From assembly GCA_028716945.1 (NCBI GenBank), contig JAQUOT010000001.1, positions 1 through 64,000 on the forward strand: 64,000 nucleotides of DNA, written 5' to 3'. The notes beneath the pieces were generated by a model. The model had not been told where the DNA came from and searched no databases. It was given only the letters and a program-made list of their open reading frames with translations. Every line of letters starts with the position of its first letter. Position 1 is the stretch's first letter. Below are positions 35,999-43,814 of this stretch, piece after piece. A program made the translations under genes and the position numbers. The stretch comes from Candidatus Nanoarchaeia archaeon. Its GTDB lineage: Archaea > Nanobdellota > Nanobdellia > SCGC-AAA011-G17 > JAFCDX01.

Positions 35999-36091
35999 AT
36001 GTGATAAAAGGCACCATTATATTTAAATGTGTCTAGTGTACTGAACCCCCAACAATAAAAACTAGAATTAAAAAGTATTTAAATATTTAGT

Positions 36092-36430
36092 TTAGCAATT
36101 TCCTTGCTCAAGATTCTTTACCCCATTATCCAAATACCCTTGTAAAGTCAAATCTTCATCTTTACTCTCTTTATCACCATATATTTCAAATTCACAATAA
36201 GTAATAAGTTGATGTAATTTAACATCAAGTGATCTAGAATCAATACAACTCATAGCAATCCTTGTTGCTTCTTCTAAACAACCAAAATTCCGTATGTCCT
36301 CTTTATATTGTTTCCAGATGATTTTTGTTTTTTTAGGATCTTTATAAAAATGAAATAAATCCTCTGCAGAAAGAGTAAAAATAGGTCTTTTGTTTTCTTT
36401 AGGATCTAAATAAACTATTCTTGATTTCAT
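36092..36430 (-). CDS. Hypothetical 112-aa protein
   Basis: No family recognised. It is acidic and helical with four cysteines spread along the chain and no membrane segment. Its start overlaps the stop of the upstream membrane-protein gene by four bases (ATGA), so the two products are likely made together. Confidence 0.55.
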   Translation of the reverse strand: MKSRIVYLDPKENKRPIFTLSAEDLFHFYKDPKKTKIIWKQYKEDIRNFGCLEEATRIAMSCIDSRSLDVKLHQLITYCEFEIYGDKESKDEDLTLQGYLDNGVKNLEQGNC

Positions 36431-36777
36431 TTTTTCTTTTTGTCTTTTAAATGATTTAACTGCTTTTCAACCTTATCTGTTAAAATTATAGATTTCTTTG
36501 TATCATTAATTAATCTGTCTAATTCACTTTTAAAAGCATCTTCTGTATTTATAGATTTTACTTTTTGCATAGGTTTTGTTTCCAAATATAATGGTTTTAG
36601 AACAACTATCTTTTGTTCTCTAAATATTAAAATTGAAGTAAATATCATAACTAATCCTAAAATTAATAATATTTGTAAAACCGGTAAGCTTGATTCTTCT
36701 AAAATAAGTAATATTCCTATTAAAATTGTTAATAAACAAATCATTATCCATAAACCAAAAGTCTTTTTATATTTCAT
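36427..36777 (-). CDS. Small two-helix membrane protein
   Basis: 116 residues. Two adjacent membrane helices (LWIMICLLTILIGILLILEE and LQILLILGLVMIFTSILIF) form an N-terminal hairpin, followed by a charged helical cytoplasmic tail ending KDKKKK. No family recognised. The promoter carries a perfect GTTACT-N7-AGTAAC palindrome between TATA and start codon, which links it to the envelope regulon. Confidence 0.6.
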   Translation of the reverse strand: MKYKKTFGLWIMICLLTILIGILLILEESSLPVLQILLILGLVMIFTSILIFREQKIVVLKPLYLETKPMQKVKSINTEDAFKSELDRLINDTKKSIILTDKVEKQLNHLKDKKKK

Positions 36778-36780
36778 TTT

Positions 36781-36820
36781 GTTACTATTCTAAAGTAACT
36801 ATATGATATATAAACTTTTC
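36781..36820 (-). promoter_or_regulatory. Promoter with perfect palindromic operator candidate
   Basis: 36781-36799 reads GTTACTATTCTAAAGTAAC: two 6-bp inverted arms around 7 bases. It lies just before the ATG at 36777. On the minus strand the TATA box is GAAAAGTTTATATATCAT (about 36803-36820). It is the best palindrome among the shared sites. Confidence 0.65.
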
Positions 36821-36830
36821 TATTAAAGAA

Positions 36831-37001
36831 TTAATCCATGTCCATACCAGTTATTTCTTTTATGGTCTTTCTTACCTTGGCCTTATCTACGTTATCTAAA
36901 GTATTTGGCTTAGATTCTTCAGTTTTAGAAGCTTTTTCAAGCATTGTTTCAACCCACTCTTTATATTTTGCTCTTGCGTTCTCTTTATTGTAATAAGCCA
37001 T
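36831..37001 (-). CDS. Small 56-aa charged protein
   Basis: ATG at 37001, stop TAA at 36831-36833. The protein starts MAYYNKENARAKYKEWVE and ends KEITGMDMD; it is charged, helical and soluble. A good TATA box (ATATTTATATATTATT, about 37019-37034) lies 25 nt before the ATG, so a leaderless start is supported and the ORF is probably real. No family recognised. Confidence 0.6.
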   Translation of the reverse strand: MAYYNKENARAKYKEWVETMLEKASKTEESKPNTLDNVDKAKVRKTIKEITGMDMD

Positions 37002-37035
37002 ATAATAGTAAGAACTTAATAATATATAAATATTA

Positions 37036-37728
37036 TCAATATGTTTTAACTACTTCTTTAATCTCATCTTCAGCTATAGAACACCCATGTAATTTTAAAG
37101 CCCATAATAACCCATCTACGAACTCTTTTGTAATGTTTTTAACAAAAGGACTTGGTTTTACAAATTCCTTAAACAAACCCATTTCATAAGCTATTAACAT
37201 TAATTCCGTAGATCTAATAATTTTTATATTTTTAACCCTTTGTTTAAATAAATCTAAATTTTTCTTATTAACTGTTATTTTTGTATGTAATTTCTTTTCT
37301 AATAATTCAAGTAGTTTAGTTGGATTTTCAATTAATATTCTGGCTGTTCTTTCATCTACTACAAAAGTTTCTGCTTCTGTTGTTAAAGCTAAAGCTATTG
37401 CTCCAACTTCTCCCGTATGCATAATTTCTATAGGTTGATTTTTAGAAAAATAAATATTATTTGTAATTTCCAATAATTCATTGGCTTTTTGTTCTATTTC
37501 AGGATTCCATTGAACTTTTAAAATATTTTCATTAAACTCTTCTAAAACTGTTAAAGCTTCTAATTTAAATTTTTTTGATGTTAAAGGTTTATCTAATATT
37601 TCTTGTCTTACAGGCATTGGAATTAAAAAATCTCCTTGATATTTTTGTTTTAATGGTTTCAAAGTCCATAATAAATTATTCATTGCTAAATTTATCAATG
37701 GACTTGTATCAAATATAATTGGTTTCAT
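37036..37728 (-). CDS. PIN-domain ribonuclease-like protein
   Basis: 230 residues from ATG 37728, preferred because it overlaps the upstream stop by four bases (ATGA) and starts directly with the PIN signature MKPIIFDTSPLINLA. Conserved acidic residues of the fold follow (VRQEILDKP; HTGEVGAIALAL; FVVDERTARIL), enough for a Mg-dependent nuclease site. The C-terminus is helical. Paired with an upstream helical/HTH protein, it resembles a VapBC-like toxin-antitoxin unit or a housekeeping PIN pair; the choice is open. Confidence 0.75.
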   Translation of the reverse strand: MKPIIFDTSPLINLAMNNLLWTLKPLKQKYQGDFLIPMPVRQEILDKPLTSKKFKLEALTVLEEFNENILKVQWNPEIEQKANELLEITNNIYFSKNQPIEIMHTGEVGAIALALTTEAETFVVDERTARILIENPTKLLELLEKKLHTKITVNKKNLDLFKQRVKNIKIIRSTELMLIAYEMGLFKEFVKPSPFVKNITKEFVDGLLWALKLHGCSIAEDEIKEVVKTY

Positions 37729-38288
37729 TCGAACACCTTTCTTGCATAATTCATTCTTTCTTTTATTGAAATTGTTCTTGATAATGGAACATCTGAAATG
37801 CCTGTAGTCCCTACATAATTCATTAATTCCCATTGGGTTATTCCTAATAATTCTGCTGTTCTTGCTAATGAAATTCCGTGTTCATAAATTCTTGAAGCTT
37901 TGTTAATTTTTGCTTCTTCGAATACTTCTTGTATATAATCTCTTAATTTTTCATCTAAATTAGAAATTCCATATAAAATATTTTTCATTGCAGTTTCATA
38001 TGCTTCAGAATCATTTTTTCTCAGATATTTTATTGATAATTTTAAATTATCTTTTGTTAAAGAATAAAATTTATCCCAATCTTTGTATTCATTGTAATTT
38101 CTTTCAAATATTTTTGAAAAGGAATAAACCATTACTGCAACAGAAATAGAATCAGGATCTTGTGCTATTGAAGCGCTGTGTAAAGTATGATTACTTAAAT
38201 CCCTTAATAATTTAATATCTTTGTCTAGAATTGCTTTATAAGATTTGTCTAGAATACCAATTATATTGTTTTTTACCTCTTTTTCCAT
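37725..38288 (-). CDS. Helical protein with C-terminal HTH, partner of the PIN protein
   Basis: 187 residues. The first 125 are helical without a known motif. A helix-turn-helix-like stretch follows (ASRIYEHGISLARTAELLG, then ITQWELMNYVG), as in UPF0175/antitoxin-like regulators. Coupled by a 4-base overlap to the PIN gene. It probably binds DNA and/or the PIN protein; inferred from arrangement. Confidence 0.65.
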   Translation of the reverse strand: MEKEVKNNIIGILDKSYKAILDKDIKLLRDLSNHTLHSASIAQDPDSISVAVMVYSFSKIFERNYNEYKDWDKFYSLTKDNLKLSIKYLRKNDSEAYETAMKNILYGISNLDEKLRDYIQEVFEEAKINKASRIYEHGISLARTAELLGITQWELMNYVGTTGISDVPLSRTISIKERMNYARKVFE

Positions 38289-38375
38289 AAAATATAACTA
38301 ATTTAAGAATATAAAAATTTAACTAATCTTTTAGCAAACTTTATATAATATAGTTGTTCTGTACTGTAAATTAAA

Positions 38376-38699
38376 ATGTTAGAAGAAAAGAAAATTTATA
38401 TAAACAATGAAAAAGGAGATTGTCCTGAATTTAGAGAATATCTTGAAAAGTTAAGTGCAGAAAAAAATCCTTTTATTTGTCCATATTTAAAAGTCCTTCC
38501 AATAAATATTACTATAAAAAACTATGGAGATCAAGGACCTCCTTCTAGGTATTATATAGGAGATTTAACGTGTACTGGAAGAAAGGGAGTTTCTTTTAAA
38601 TGTAGGGGTTTTGAAAAACCAAAAATTAATCAAGAAGGAAATTTAGAAGCAAAATGTGACTGGCCTTTTAATAATATTATTATATTAAAATTAAAATAA
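38376..38699 (+). CDS. Hypothetical cysteine-containing protein (107 aa)
   Basis: No family recognised. Five cysteines (GDCPEF, FICPYL, LTCTG, FKCRGF, AKCDW) could bind a metal or Fe-S cluster. No signal peptide or membrane helix. The TATA-like ACTTTATATAATA lies about 30 nt upstream. The stop is directly adjacent to the end of the convergent zinc-ribbon gene. Confidence 0.55.
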   Translation: MLEEKKIYINNEKGDCPEFREYLEKLSAEKNPFICPYLKVLPINITIKNYGDQGPPSRYYIGDLTCTGRKGVSFKCRGFEKPKINQEGNLEAKCDWPFNNIIILKLK

Positions 38700-39077
38700 T
38701 TATTTCTCTTCTCCAGCGTTTTTAAAAGCATAATCCAAATTAATTATGTATTTTCCGTCTTCTAATTTGTAAACCAAAGGTTGTTTTTTTAACAATTTAG
38801 TCAAATCAATTTCATATTGGCCAGGTCTTAAAACTCTTATAGCTTCTATATCAAGAACAACAGGTTTATCATCTTCGAATTTATCTTTTACAAATTCTTG
38901 TATATCTTTTTCTATTTCTACTCTTTCTTCTTTAGTCAAATCTATTGCTATTGTTTTAGCTTCTTCTATCTCTTTTGCCCTAATATAAAAAAAGAATTTA
39001 CTACCGCAAGTACAACCTTTTAATAATTCTTGAGAACCATCAGGGTATGATATTCCGCATCTAACACATTGGTGCAT
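38700..39077 (-). CDS. OapC/ArvC-like zinc-ribbon protein
   Basis: 125 residues. The N-terminal zinc ribbon MHQCVRCGISYP...KGCTCGSKFFF has two CxxC/CxC knuckles. A helical linker and a conserved C-terminal beta module (RPGQYEIDLTKLL...GKYIINLDYAF) match the archaeal family found with an Era-like GTPase and a DUF2073 protein. Third gene of the three-gene operon, two bases after the previous stop. In Haloferax the GTPase partner (OapA/ArvA) is reported to be needed for extracellular vesicle formation; the zinc-ribbon protein's own role is unknown. Confidence 0.8.
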   Translation of the reverse strand: MHQCVRCGISYPDGSQELLKGCTCGSKFFFYIRAKEIEEAKTIAIDLTKEERVEIEKDIQEFVKDKFEDDKPVVLDIEAIRVLRPGQYEIDLTKLLKKQPLVYKLEDGKYIINLDYAFKNAGEEK

Positions 39078-39079
39078 TT

Positions 39080-39454
39080 TTATTTTCTTGTTGTGAACAA
39101 CAGGATCTTATTAGGATCTTTCCTCATTTCTTTTACTATTGAAGCAGGACCTATAACAGTTAATCCTTGTCTTCTTCCAAGTAAAAAAGAAGCCATGTCC
39201 AATCTTAATTTACTTAAACCTTGTACTGTTTTTGTACTTGGATTTAATGTAGCAATTTCTATACCCTTAAATCTTTTATTTATTTGCTCCATTGTCATTT
39301 TAATTAAAGCTGCTTCTTCCTCTGCTTTTAATCTTCCATCAAGTACTAGAATTTTATTTGATTTTACTATACTTAGTAATTTGTTTACTTTTTCTTCTTC
39401 ATCCAATCTATCCAATTCGTGTTGTTGTAAAAATTGTAGTGTTAAGGTTCTCAT
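39080..39454 (-). CDS. OapB/ArvB-like DUF2073 protein
   Basis: 124 residues with the family's middle (SNKILVLDGRLKAEEEAALI) and C-terminal TVIGPASIVKEMRKDP. Its start overlaps the GTPase stop by four bases. The invariant order GTPase - DUF2073 - zinc ribbon across archaea supports the call and suggests one complex. Molecular activity is unknown. Confidence 0.8.
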   Translation of the reverse strand: MRTLTLQFLQQHELDRLDEEEKVNKLLSIVKSNKILVLDGRLKAEEEAALIKMTMEQINKRFKGIEIATLNPSTKTVQGLSKLRLDMASFLLGRRQGLTVIGPASIVKEMRKDPNKILLFTTRK

Positions 39455-40080
39455 CTTGCTAGTCTTACTATTGATTTGTAAAAATCCTCCATATTTGTTC
39501 CCTTTAATGCTGACACTCCAACAACATCATATTGTGGGAAAGCGTCTTTTATCTTTTTAAGGCTTGCCTTTTTTAAATCAATTTTATTTCCTACCAATAA
39601 CACAGGTACTTTTCTTGCTGCTAAATTACCTATGATTGTTAAATTAACTTGAGTATAAGGATTTTTTGTTGCATCCATAACAACTAAAACACAATCCATA
39701 TTATCTAACCATTTTATTGCTTCAATAACTCCAGATGTTGCTTCTTTTGCTCTTTTCTTTGCAACTTTTGAATTCAATTTAAATTTTAAAAATTCTTTGT
39801 AATCAATTTTTGTTGCAATTCCAGGAGTATCAATCAAATTAAATGTTAAAGCTTTTCTTCCAGCCTTCACTGTAACTTTTTCTTTCATCTGGATTTCTCT
39901 TGTTTCATGAGGAACTGCTGATACAGAACCTAAAGGCTCTCCTAACCAATCTTCAGAAATTCTATTTGCGATCGACGTTTTGCCAGCATTAGTCGGTCCA
40001 TAAATACCTAATTTGATAGTCTTCTGTTTACCAAAAATACTAAAGAGAACATCTAATAACCCCTTTAACCCCTCTGACAT
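39451..40080 (-). CDS. Era-like small GTPase (OapA/ArvA-like)
   Basis: 209 residues. G1 GIYGPTNAGKTS, G3 DTPG (LIDTPGIATK), G4 GNKIDL and G5-like VSALKG are all present, so it should bind and hydrolyse GTP. No membrane helix. First gene of the operon with DUF2073 and zinc-ribbon partners. The Haloferax homologue is reported to drive extracellular vesicle formation, so a role in membrane remodelling is a reasonable expectation. Confidence 0.88.
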   Translation of the reverse strand: MSEGLKGLLDVLFSIFGKQKTIKLGIYGPTNAGKTSIANRISEDWLGEPLGSVSAVPHETREIQMKEKVTVKAGRKALTFNLIDTPGIATKIDYKEFLKFKLNSKVAKKRAKEATSGVIEAIKWLDNMDCVLVVMDATKNPYTQVNLTIIGNLAARKVPVLLVGNKIDLKKASLKKIKDAFPQYDVVGVSALKGTNMEDFYKSIVRLAR

Positions 40081-40142
40081 AATTATTAAAGAACTTCAAA
40101 TATTTATAAGCTTTTTGATGATACTTTTGAGTTAAAAAGAAA

Positions 40143-40376
40143 TTAATTATCAGAACTTATTTTTTTTTCTAATTCTGAAATAGTTTTTGTTAGTTTTTCG
40201 ATCTCTTCATCATGTTTTTTAGCAAGCATAATATTTTGTTCTCCTAAAGCCGAATAAAGATAGGATAAAGCACCACAAGTAATTATTGGATCGAAATCTA
40301 AAATAGTTCCTGTAAACATTAAACCCATACCCAAATATCTACCAAATTTGGCCCAGGTTTTATAATTTTCTGCCAT
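40143..40376 (-). CDS. Small membrane/coiled-coil protein (77 aa)
   Basis: A hydrophobic stretch (YLGMGLMFTGTILDF, then IITCGALSYLYSAL) is followed by a coiled coil (EEIEKLTKTISELEKKIS). No family recognised. Last gene of a run starting with the TrmB-type regulator, two bases after the preceding stop. Confidence 0.55.
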   Translation of the reverse strand: MAENYKTWAKFGRYLGMGLMFTGTILDFDPIITCGALSYLYSALGEQNIMLAKKHDEEIEKLTKTISELEKKISSDN

Positions 40377-40378
40377 TT

Positions 40379-40747
40379 TTATTGTTTCTCCACTTTCTTT
40401 TCTAAAACAACAGGGGTGTTATATTTATCATCTTCCAGTTCACATTTAAAATGTGGTTGTAAATCACATTTAATTTTCATATCTTTAGATTCAATTGGAA
40501 AAATATAATCTTCTGGAGAATTATTTGCATCTATTTGTATATACCCCTTATTTTGAGTTATGTTTATTTCAAGTTGCGAAGGAATTCTTTGAATTTTTTT
40601 AAGAGCTTCTCTTTCTCCACCCTTATATATTACTGCTCCTCCCAACACAATTAGAGTCGCACCTAAAATAATCGATACACTGCTTTTATAAATTTCAGAA
40701 TATATAGAAAAATGATCTTTTATAGATTGAATTTTTTCACTTAACAT
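40379..40747 (-). CDS. Single-pass membrane protein (122 aa)
   Basis: One helix (SSVSIILGATLIVLGGAVIY) precedes a beta-rich outer domain with two cysteines (KIKCDLQPHFKCEL) that could form a disulfide. GTAGGAG lies before the ATG. Nine bases separate it from the regulator gene upstream. No family recognised. Confidence 0.6.
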   Translation of the reverse strand: MLSEKIQSIKDHFSIYSEIYKSSVSIILGATLIVLGGAVIYKGGEREALKKIQRIPSQLEINITQNKGYIQIDANNSPEDYIFPIESKDMKIKCDLQPHFKCELEDDKYNTPVVLEKKVEKQ

Positions 40748-40756
40748 TTTTTACTC

Positions 40757-41569
40757 CTACTGTTTTTTCCAAAGATTAGTAAACATAGAATTTAAAGAAT
40801 TAACAAAATAAGGTGAACTTACCCATATTGCATTATCATAAGATTCATGTATAGTAGCATCATCTGCTAACATTAAAACTGCTTCTGCATTATCTATTGT
40901 AACAAATCTTGAATTGCCATTATCATTTTTTATTTTTGCAAATTGGCTTAATTCTTTTATAATTTCTTTGTTTTCATTAGTAACAGGAGAAACAATTCTT
41001 ATATCAATTCCTCTTTTTGCAGCTTTTTTAATAGATTCTTTTAAATTATTATATTTTCTTATTAAACCTGGTGCTGAGGTAACAATATTAACTGATTTTT
41101 TAGAATTATCAATCAAAGTTGATAAATGATCATACATATTTGTTCTTCCTTTTAAAAATCCTGAAATTGTAGTAGGGTCAACATGTTTGATTCCCACATT
41201 ATACAGTAAACTTAATTCCTTATATAGGTCTGTACTTTCTATTCCAGTTAATGATTTTAATTGAACATCAGCTTCTTCGTAAACCTTTTTCTTTAGTCTC
41301 CTAAAGACTTCTTCAGGTTTAACAGCAATGTATTTTATTGGTTTACCCAATTTCATAATTACAAAGCCTCTCTTTTCAAGAGATTCTAAAACATCGTATG
41401 ATCTTGATCTAGGAACTTCAGAAATATCAGATAATTCACCTGCGGTTGCAACACCTTTTGATAAAAGTGCTGTCCAAATTTTTACTTCGTAAATATTTAG
41501 ATTAAATGCAGATCTTAATTTCTTAATGAAATTTTCTTGTACTATCATTTTTTCTTCTCTATCACTCAT
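40757..41569 (-). CDS. TrmB-family transcriptional regulator
   Basis: 270 residues. The N-terminal winged helix carries the TrmB signature (LNIYEVKIWTALLSKGVATAGELSD, then VPRSRSYDVLESLEKRGFV). The C-terminal domain (VNIVTSAPGLIRKYNN; VSSPYFVNSLN) is the PLD-like/ligand-binding module of this family. The leader contains GAGGAAC before the ATG and an operator-like site at 41593-41613, so it may regulate itself. Because the same motif lies at envelope genes, it is a candidate regulator of that set; the effector is unknown. Confidence 0.88.
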   Translation of the reverse strand: MSDREEKMIVQENFIKKLRSAFNLNIYEVKIWTALLSKGVATAGELSDISEVPRSRSYDVLESLEKRGFVIMKLGKPIKYIAVKPEEVFRRLKKKVYEEADVQLKSLTGIESTDLYKELSLLYNVGIKHVDPTTISGFLKGRTNMYDHLSTLIDNSKKSVNIVTSAPGLIRKYNNLKESIKKAAKRGIDIRIVSPVTNENKEIIKELSQFAKIKNDNGNSRFVTIDNAEAVLMLADDATIHESYDNAIWVSSPYFVNSLNSMFTNLWKKQ

Positions 41570-41592
41570 TTTTGTTCCTCGTTTTGATTGAA

Positions 41593-41635
41593 ATCACTAC
41601 TACAGAGTAGAACCCGTTATTTATAAAGCTTTCTA
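41593..41635 (-). promoter_or_regulatory. Promoter of the TrmB-type regulator with operator-like site
   Basis: Minus-strand BRE/TATA AGAAAGCTTTATAAATAA spans about 41617-41635. Plus-strand ATCACTACTACAGAGTAGAAC (41593-41613) follows downstream and includes CTAC/GTAG inverted arms. It fits autoregulation. Confidence 0.55.
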
Positions 41636-41685
41636 TTTTAATATATCTATTACAGTATATAATATACTAAGAAGGCTTTAAAAAT

Positions 41686-41746
41686 TTATTTAAAAAAAGA
41701 TTTCAATTGTTTTTTAGCTAGTTCTCTTTTTTTCTGATGTTCTTTT
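41686..41746 (-). pseudogene. Displaced 3' end of trpS
   Basis: Encodes KEHQKKRELAKKQLKSFFK and a stop. The first 14 residues equal the C-terminal KEHQKKRELAKKQL of the intact TrpRS at 42705-43814. At the DNA level 41702-41746 matches 42727-42771 at 43 of 45 positions, in the same orientation. It has no start and is not a gene, but marks the far edge of the Fic cassette. Confidence 0.85.
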
Positions 41747-41752
41747 GAAGAG

Positions 41753-41816
41753 ATTACCTTACCCCTACATTTTATTAAAAATAGTAAAATTTATAAATAT
41801 GTAGAGGTAAGGTTAT
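41753..41816. promoter_or_regulatory. 18-bp inverted repeat flanking the fic promoter
   Basis: Arms 41753-41770 and 41799-41816 match at 16 of 18 positions (core ACCTTACCYCTACAT). The AATTTATAAATA TATA element lies between them at about 41788-41799, right before the ATG at 41819. It could be an operator for autorepression or a cruciform. It is unrelated to the envelope motif. Confidence 0.7.
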
Positions 41817-41818
41817 AT

Positions 41819-42703
41819 ATGATATTAAAGAAGAAATTAATAGGAAACCAAGTATATTATTATCTAGAGCACAGTATAAGAAAAGATGATAAAATCTTGA
41901 AAAAGGAGATTTATCTAGGCAAACAACTCCCTAAAAATTTAGATGATATAAAAAAGAAGTTTATTTTTGATTTATACAAAGAAAAATGGTTTGATAATTT
42001 TAGTATTATAAAACAAAATCATTCTAAAGAAGAAAAATTGATGCCAAAATCTGCTAAAGAAAAAGAACTTGAGAATTTTATAGTTAAATTCACTTATAAT
42101 ACACAGAGAATTGAAGGAAGCAAATTAAGTTTAAGAGATACTGCAAACTTATTAGAAAAAGGGATTAATCCAAAAGAAAAACCTGTAAGGGATATAAGAG
42201 AAGCTGAAAACCATCAGAAAATTTTCTTTGAAATTTTAAACTATAAAAAAGATTTATCTTTGCAGATAATTTTACAATGGCATAAAGAATTATTTCATGG
42301 AACAAAAGAAGATATTGCTGGAAAAATTAGAAAACATCAAGTATTGATATCAGGAAGCAAGTTTATACCTCCTTTACCTGCAGAACTAGATTTTTTATTA
42401 AAAGAATTTTTTAAATGGTATAATGAAAATAAGAATAAAATAAATCCTGTTGAACTGGCTGCTTTAACTCATTTAAAATTTGTAACCATACATCCTTTCT
42501 CAGATGGAAATGGAAGAATATCAAGATTAATGATGAATTTTGTATTAAATAAGAATAAAATGCCCATGCTGGATATTGCTTATATTAATAGAAATAGTTA
42601 TTATAATTCCTTAGAAAGATCCCAAGTAAAGAAAAATGAGTTAATATTCTTACAATGGTTCTTTAAAAGATATTTAACTGAATTTAAAAGATTTTTGAAA
42701 TAA
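41819..42703 (+). CDS. Fic-domain AMP transferase (class II, self-inhibited)
   Basis: 294 residues. Residues 1-75 are a basic, DNA- or partner-binding-like region. The inhibitory helix has TQRIEG (T95-x-x-x-E99-G100), the [S/T]xxxE[G/N] motif that blocks ATP in class II Fic proteins. The active site HPFSDGNGRISR (H225) is complete. Such enzymes transfer AMP or other nucleotide moieties to proteins. It sits alone on the plus strand inside minus-strand genes, bracketed by duplicated trpS ends, with its own inverted-repeat promoter: a mobile cassette. Target unknown. Confidence 0.9.
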   Translation: MILKKKLIGNQVYYYLEHSIRKDDKILKKEIYLGKQLPKNLDDIKKKFIFDLYKEKWFDNFSIIKQNHSKEEKLMPKSAKEKELENFIVKFTYNTQRIEGSKLSLRDTANLLEKGINPKEKPVRDIREAENHQKIFFEILNYKKDLSLQIILQWHKELFHGTKEDIAGKIRKHQVLISGSKFIPPLPAELDFLLKEFFKWYNENKNKINPVELAALTHLKFVTIHPFSDGNGRISRLMMNFVLNKNKMPMLDIAYINRNSYYNSLERSQVKKNELIFLQWFFKRYLTEFKRFLK

Positions 42704-42704
42704 A

Positions 42705-43814
42705 TTAAATTTTGTAAATAAATTTATTCAATTGTTTTTTTGCTAATTCTCTTTTTTTCTGATGTTCTTTTAAGAAAGTATTTATTTTATCAATAGCAAT
42801 TTGTTTTAGTTCTCCAGATAATAATTTTCCAGATTTATAATCATTATATATTTTTTCTAATTTTTTATCATCAGGTTCAAATAACATTCGTAAATATTGG
42901 AAACTAACGTCAATGTCTGGATTTCCACCTTTCTTCCTGTGTTCTTCTAAGGTAGATTGTCCTCCTGAAAAAGCATATTTTTTAATTTTAGCTTCAACTT
43001 CTTTATGACTATCTGTAGGAGAAATATAAGAGGTAGGATCTGAAGCAGACATTTTTCCTCCGCTTAATCCTGGAATAAATAAATTATAAGTTGAACTTAG
43101 TTGAATAAATTTAAAATCTTTTATTCTTAAAGCCATATCTCTTGCTATCCTTAGATGGGCGTCTTGATCAGAACCTACTGGAATTAATACAGGACATGGA
43201 CCTTCAAATTCAGGTAATTGAGCATGCAACATATCTGCAGCTTGTAATAATGAAGATAACATTTTTCCAGGACTAATTTCACCATATACAGCTTTGAATT
43301 CATTAAAAGTAGCATGTTTTGCTAATAAATTTTGTAATCTATAATAAGCATTTGATTTTTCTGCATCTTTACTTCTTTCACTTTGGAAATAAATTTCACA
43401 ATTTTTTGGATTTAAACCCAAAGCAATATAATTAAGAATATAATCTTCTGCAATTTTTCTACTATCTTCTAAAGATTGTCCTCTAGCATTGTAAGCTTCT
43501 AAATCTGCAACAGCAATGTATACTTTAGCTCCTAACTTTTGATAAAAAACCATTTGTTTTGCTACAATTAAATGACCTAAATGAAATTTTCCTGTTGGCA
43601 TCATTCCAGTCATCATAACGAATTTTTTCTTATTTTTTACTGCTTCTAAAATTCTTTGAATATCTCTATGGGCAAAAACAACTTTTCTTCTGAATAAAAT
43701 TTCTTTTTCAAAAACATCTGGAAGTTCTTTTAAATGATTTAATCCAAATTCATTTATTAATTTATCATAATCGATATTTCCTTTGACTTCCCAAGGTGTA
43801 ACTATATTTTTCAT
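42705..43814 (-). CDS. trpS: Tryptophanyl-tRNA synthetase
   Basis: 369 residues, class Ic. The N-terminus TPWEVKGNIDYDKLINEFG is typical of archaeal/eukaryotic TrpRS. The HIGH-like motif is PTGKFHLGHL and the KMSKS-like loop is GGKMSASDP. It charges tRNA-Trp, whose gene is at 34759-34948. The start overlaps the parvulin stop by four bases. The last 15 codons fall in the direct repeat with the displaced remnant, so its present C-terminus may have been brought in with the Fic cassette. Confidence 0.95.
   Translation of the reverse strand: MKNIVTPWEVKGNIDYDKLINEFGLNHLKELPDVFEKEILFRRKVVFAHRDIQRILEAVKNKKKFVMMTGMMPTGKFHLGHLIVAKQMVFYQKLGAKVYIAVADLEAYNARGQSLEDSRKIAEDYILNYIALGLNPKNCEIYFQSERSKDAEKSNAYYRLQNLLAKHATFNEFKAVYGEISPGKMLSSLLQAADMLHAQLPEFEGPCPVLIPVGSDQDAHLRIARDMALRIKDFKFIQLSSTYNLFIPGLSGGKMSASDPTSYISPTDSHKEVEAKIKKYAFSGGQSTLEEHRKKGGNPDIDVSFQYLRMLFEPDDKKLEKIYNDYKSGKLLSGELKQIAIDKINTFLKEHQKKRELAKKQLNKFIYKI
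42727..42771 (-). repeat. Direct repeat in the 3' end of intact trpS (partner of 41702-41746)
   Basis: 45 bases, 2 mismatches to the copy 1025 bases away. Together the copies bracket the Fic gene, as attL/attR-like repeats do when a cassette inserts into the 3' end of a gene and replaces it. Confidence 0.8.
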
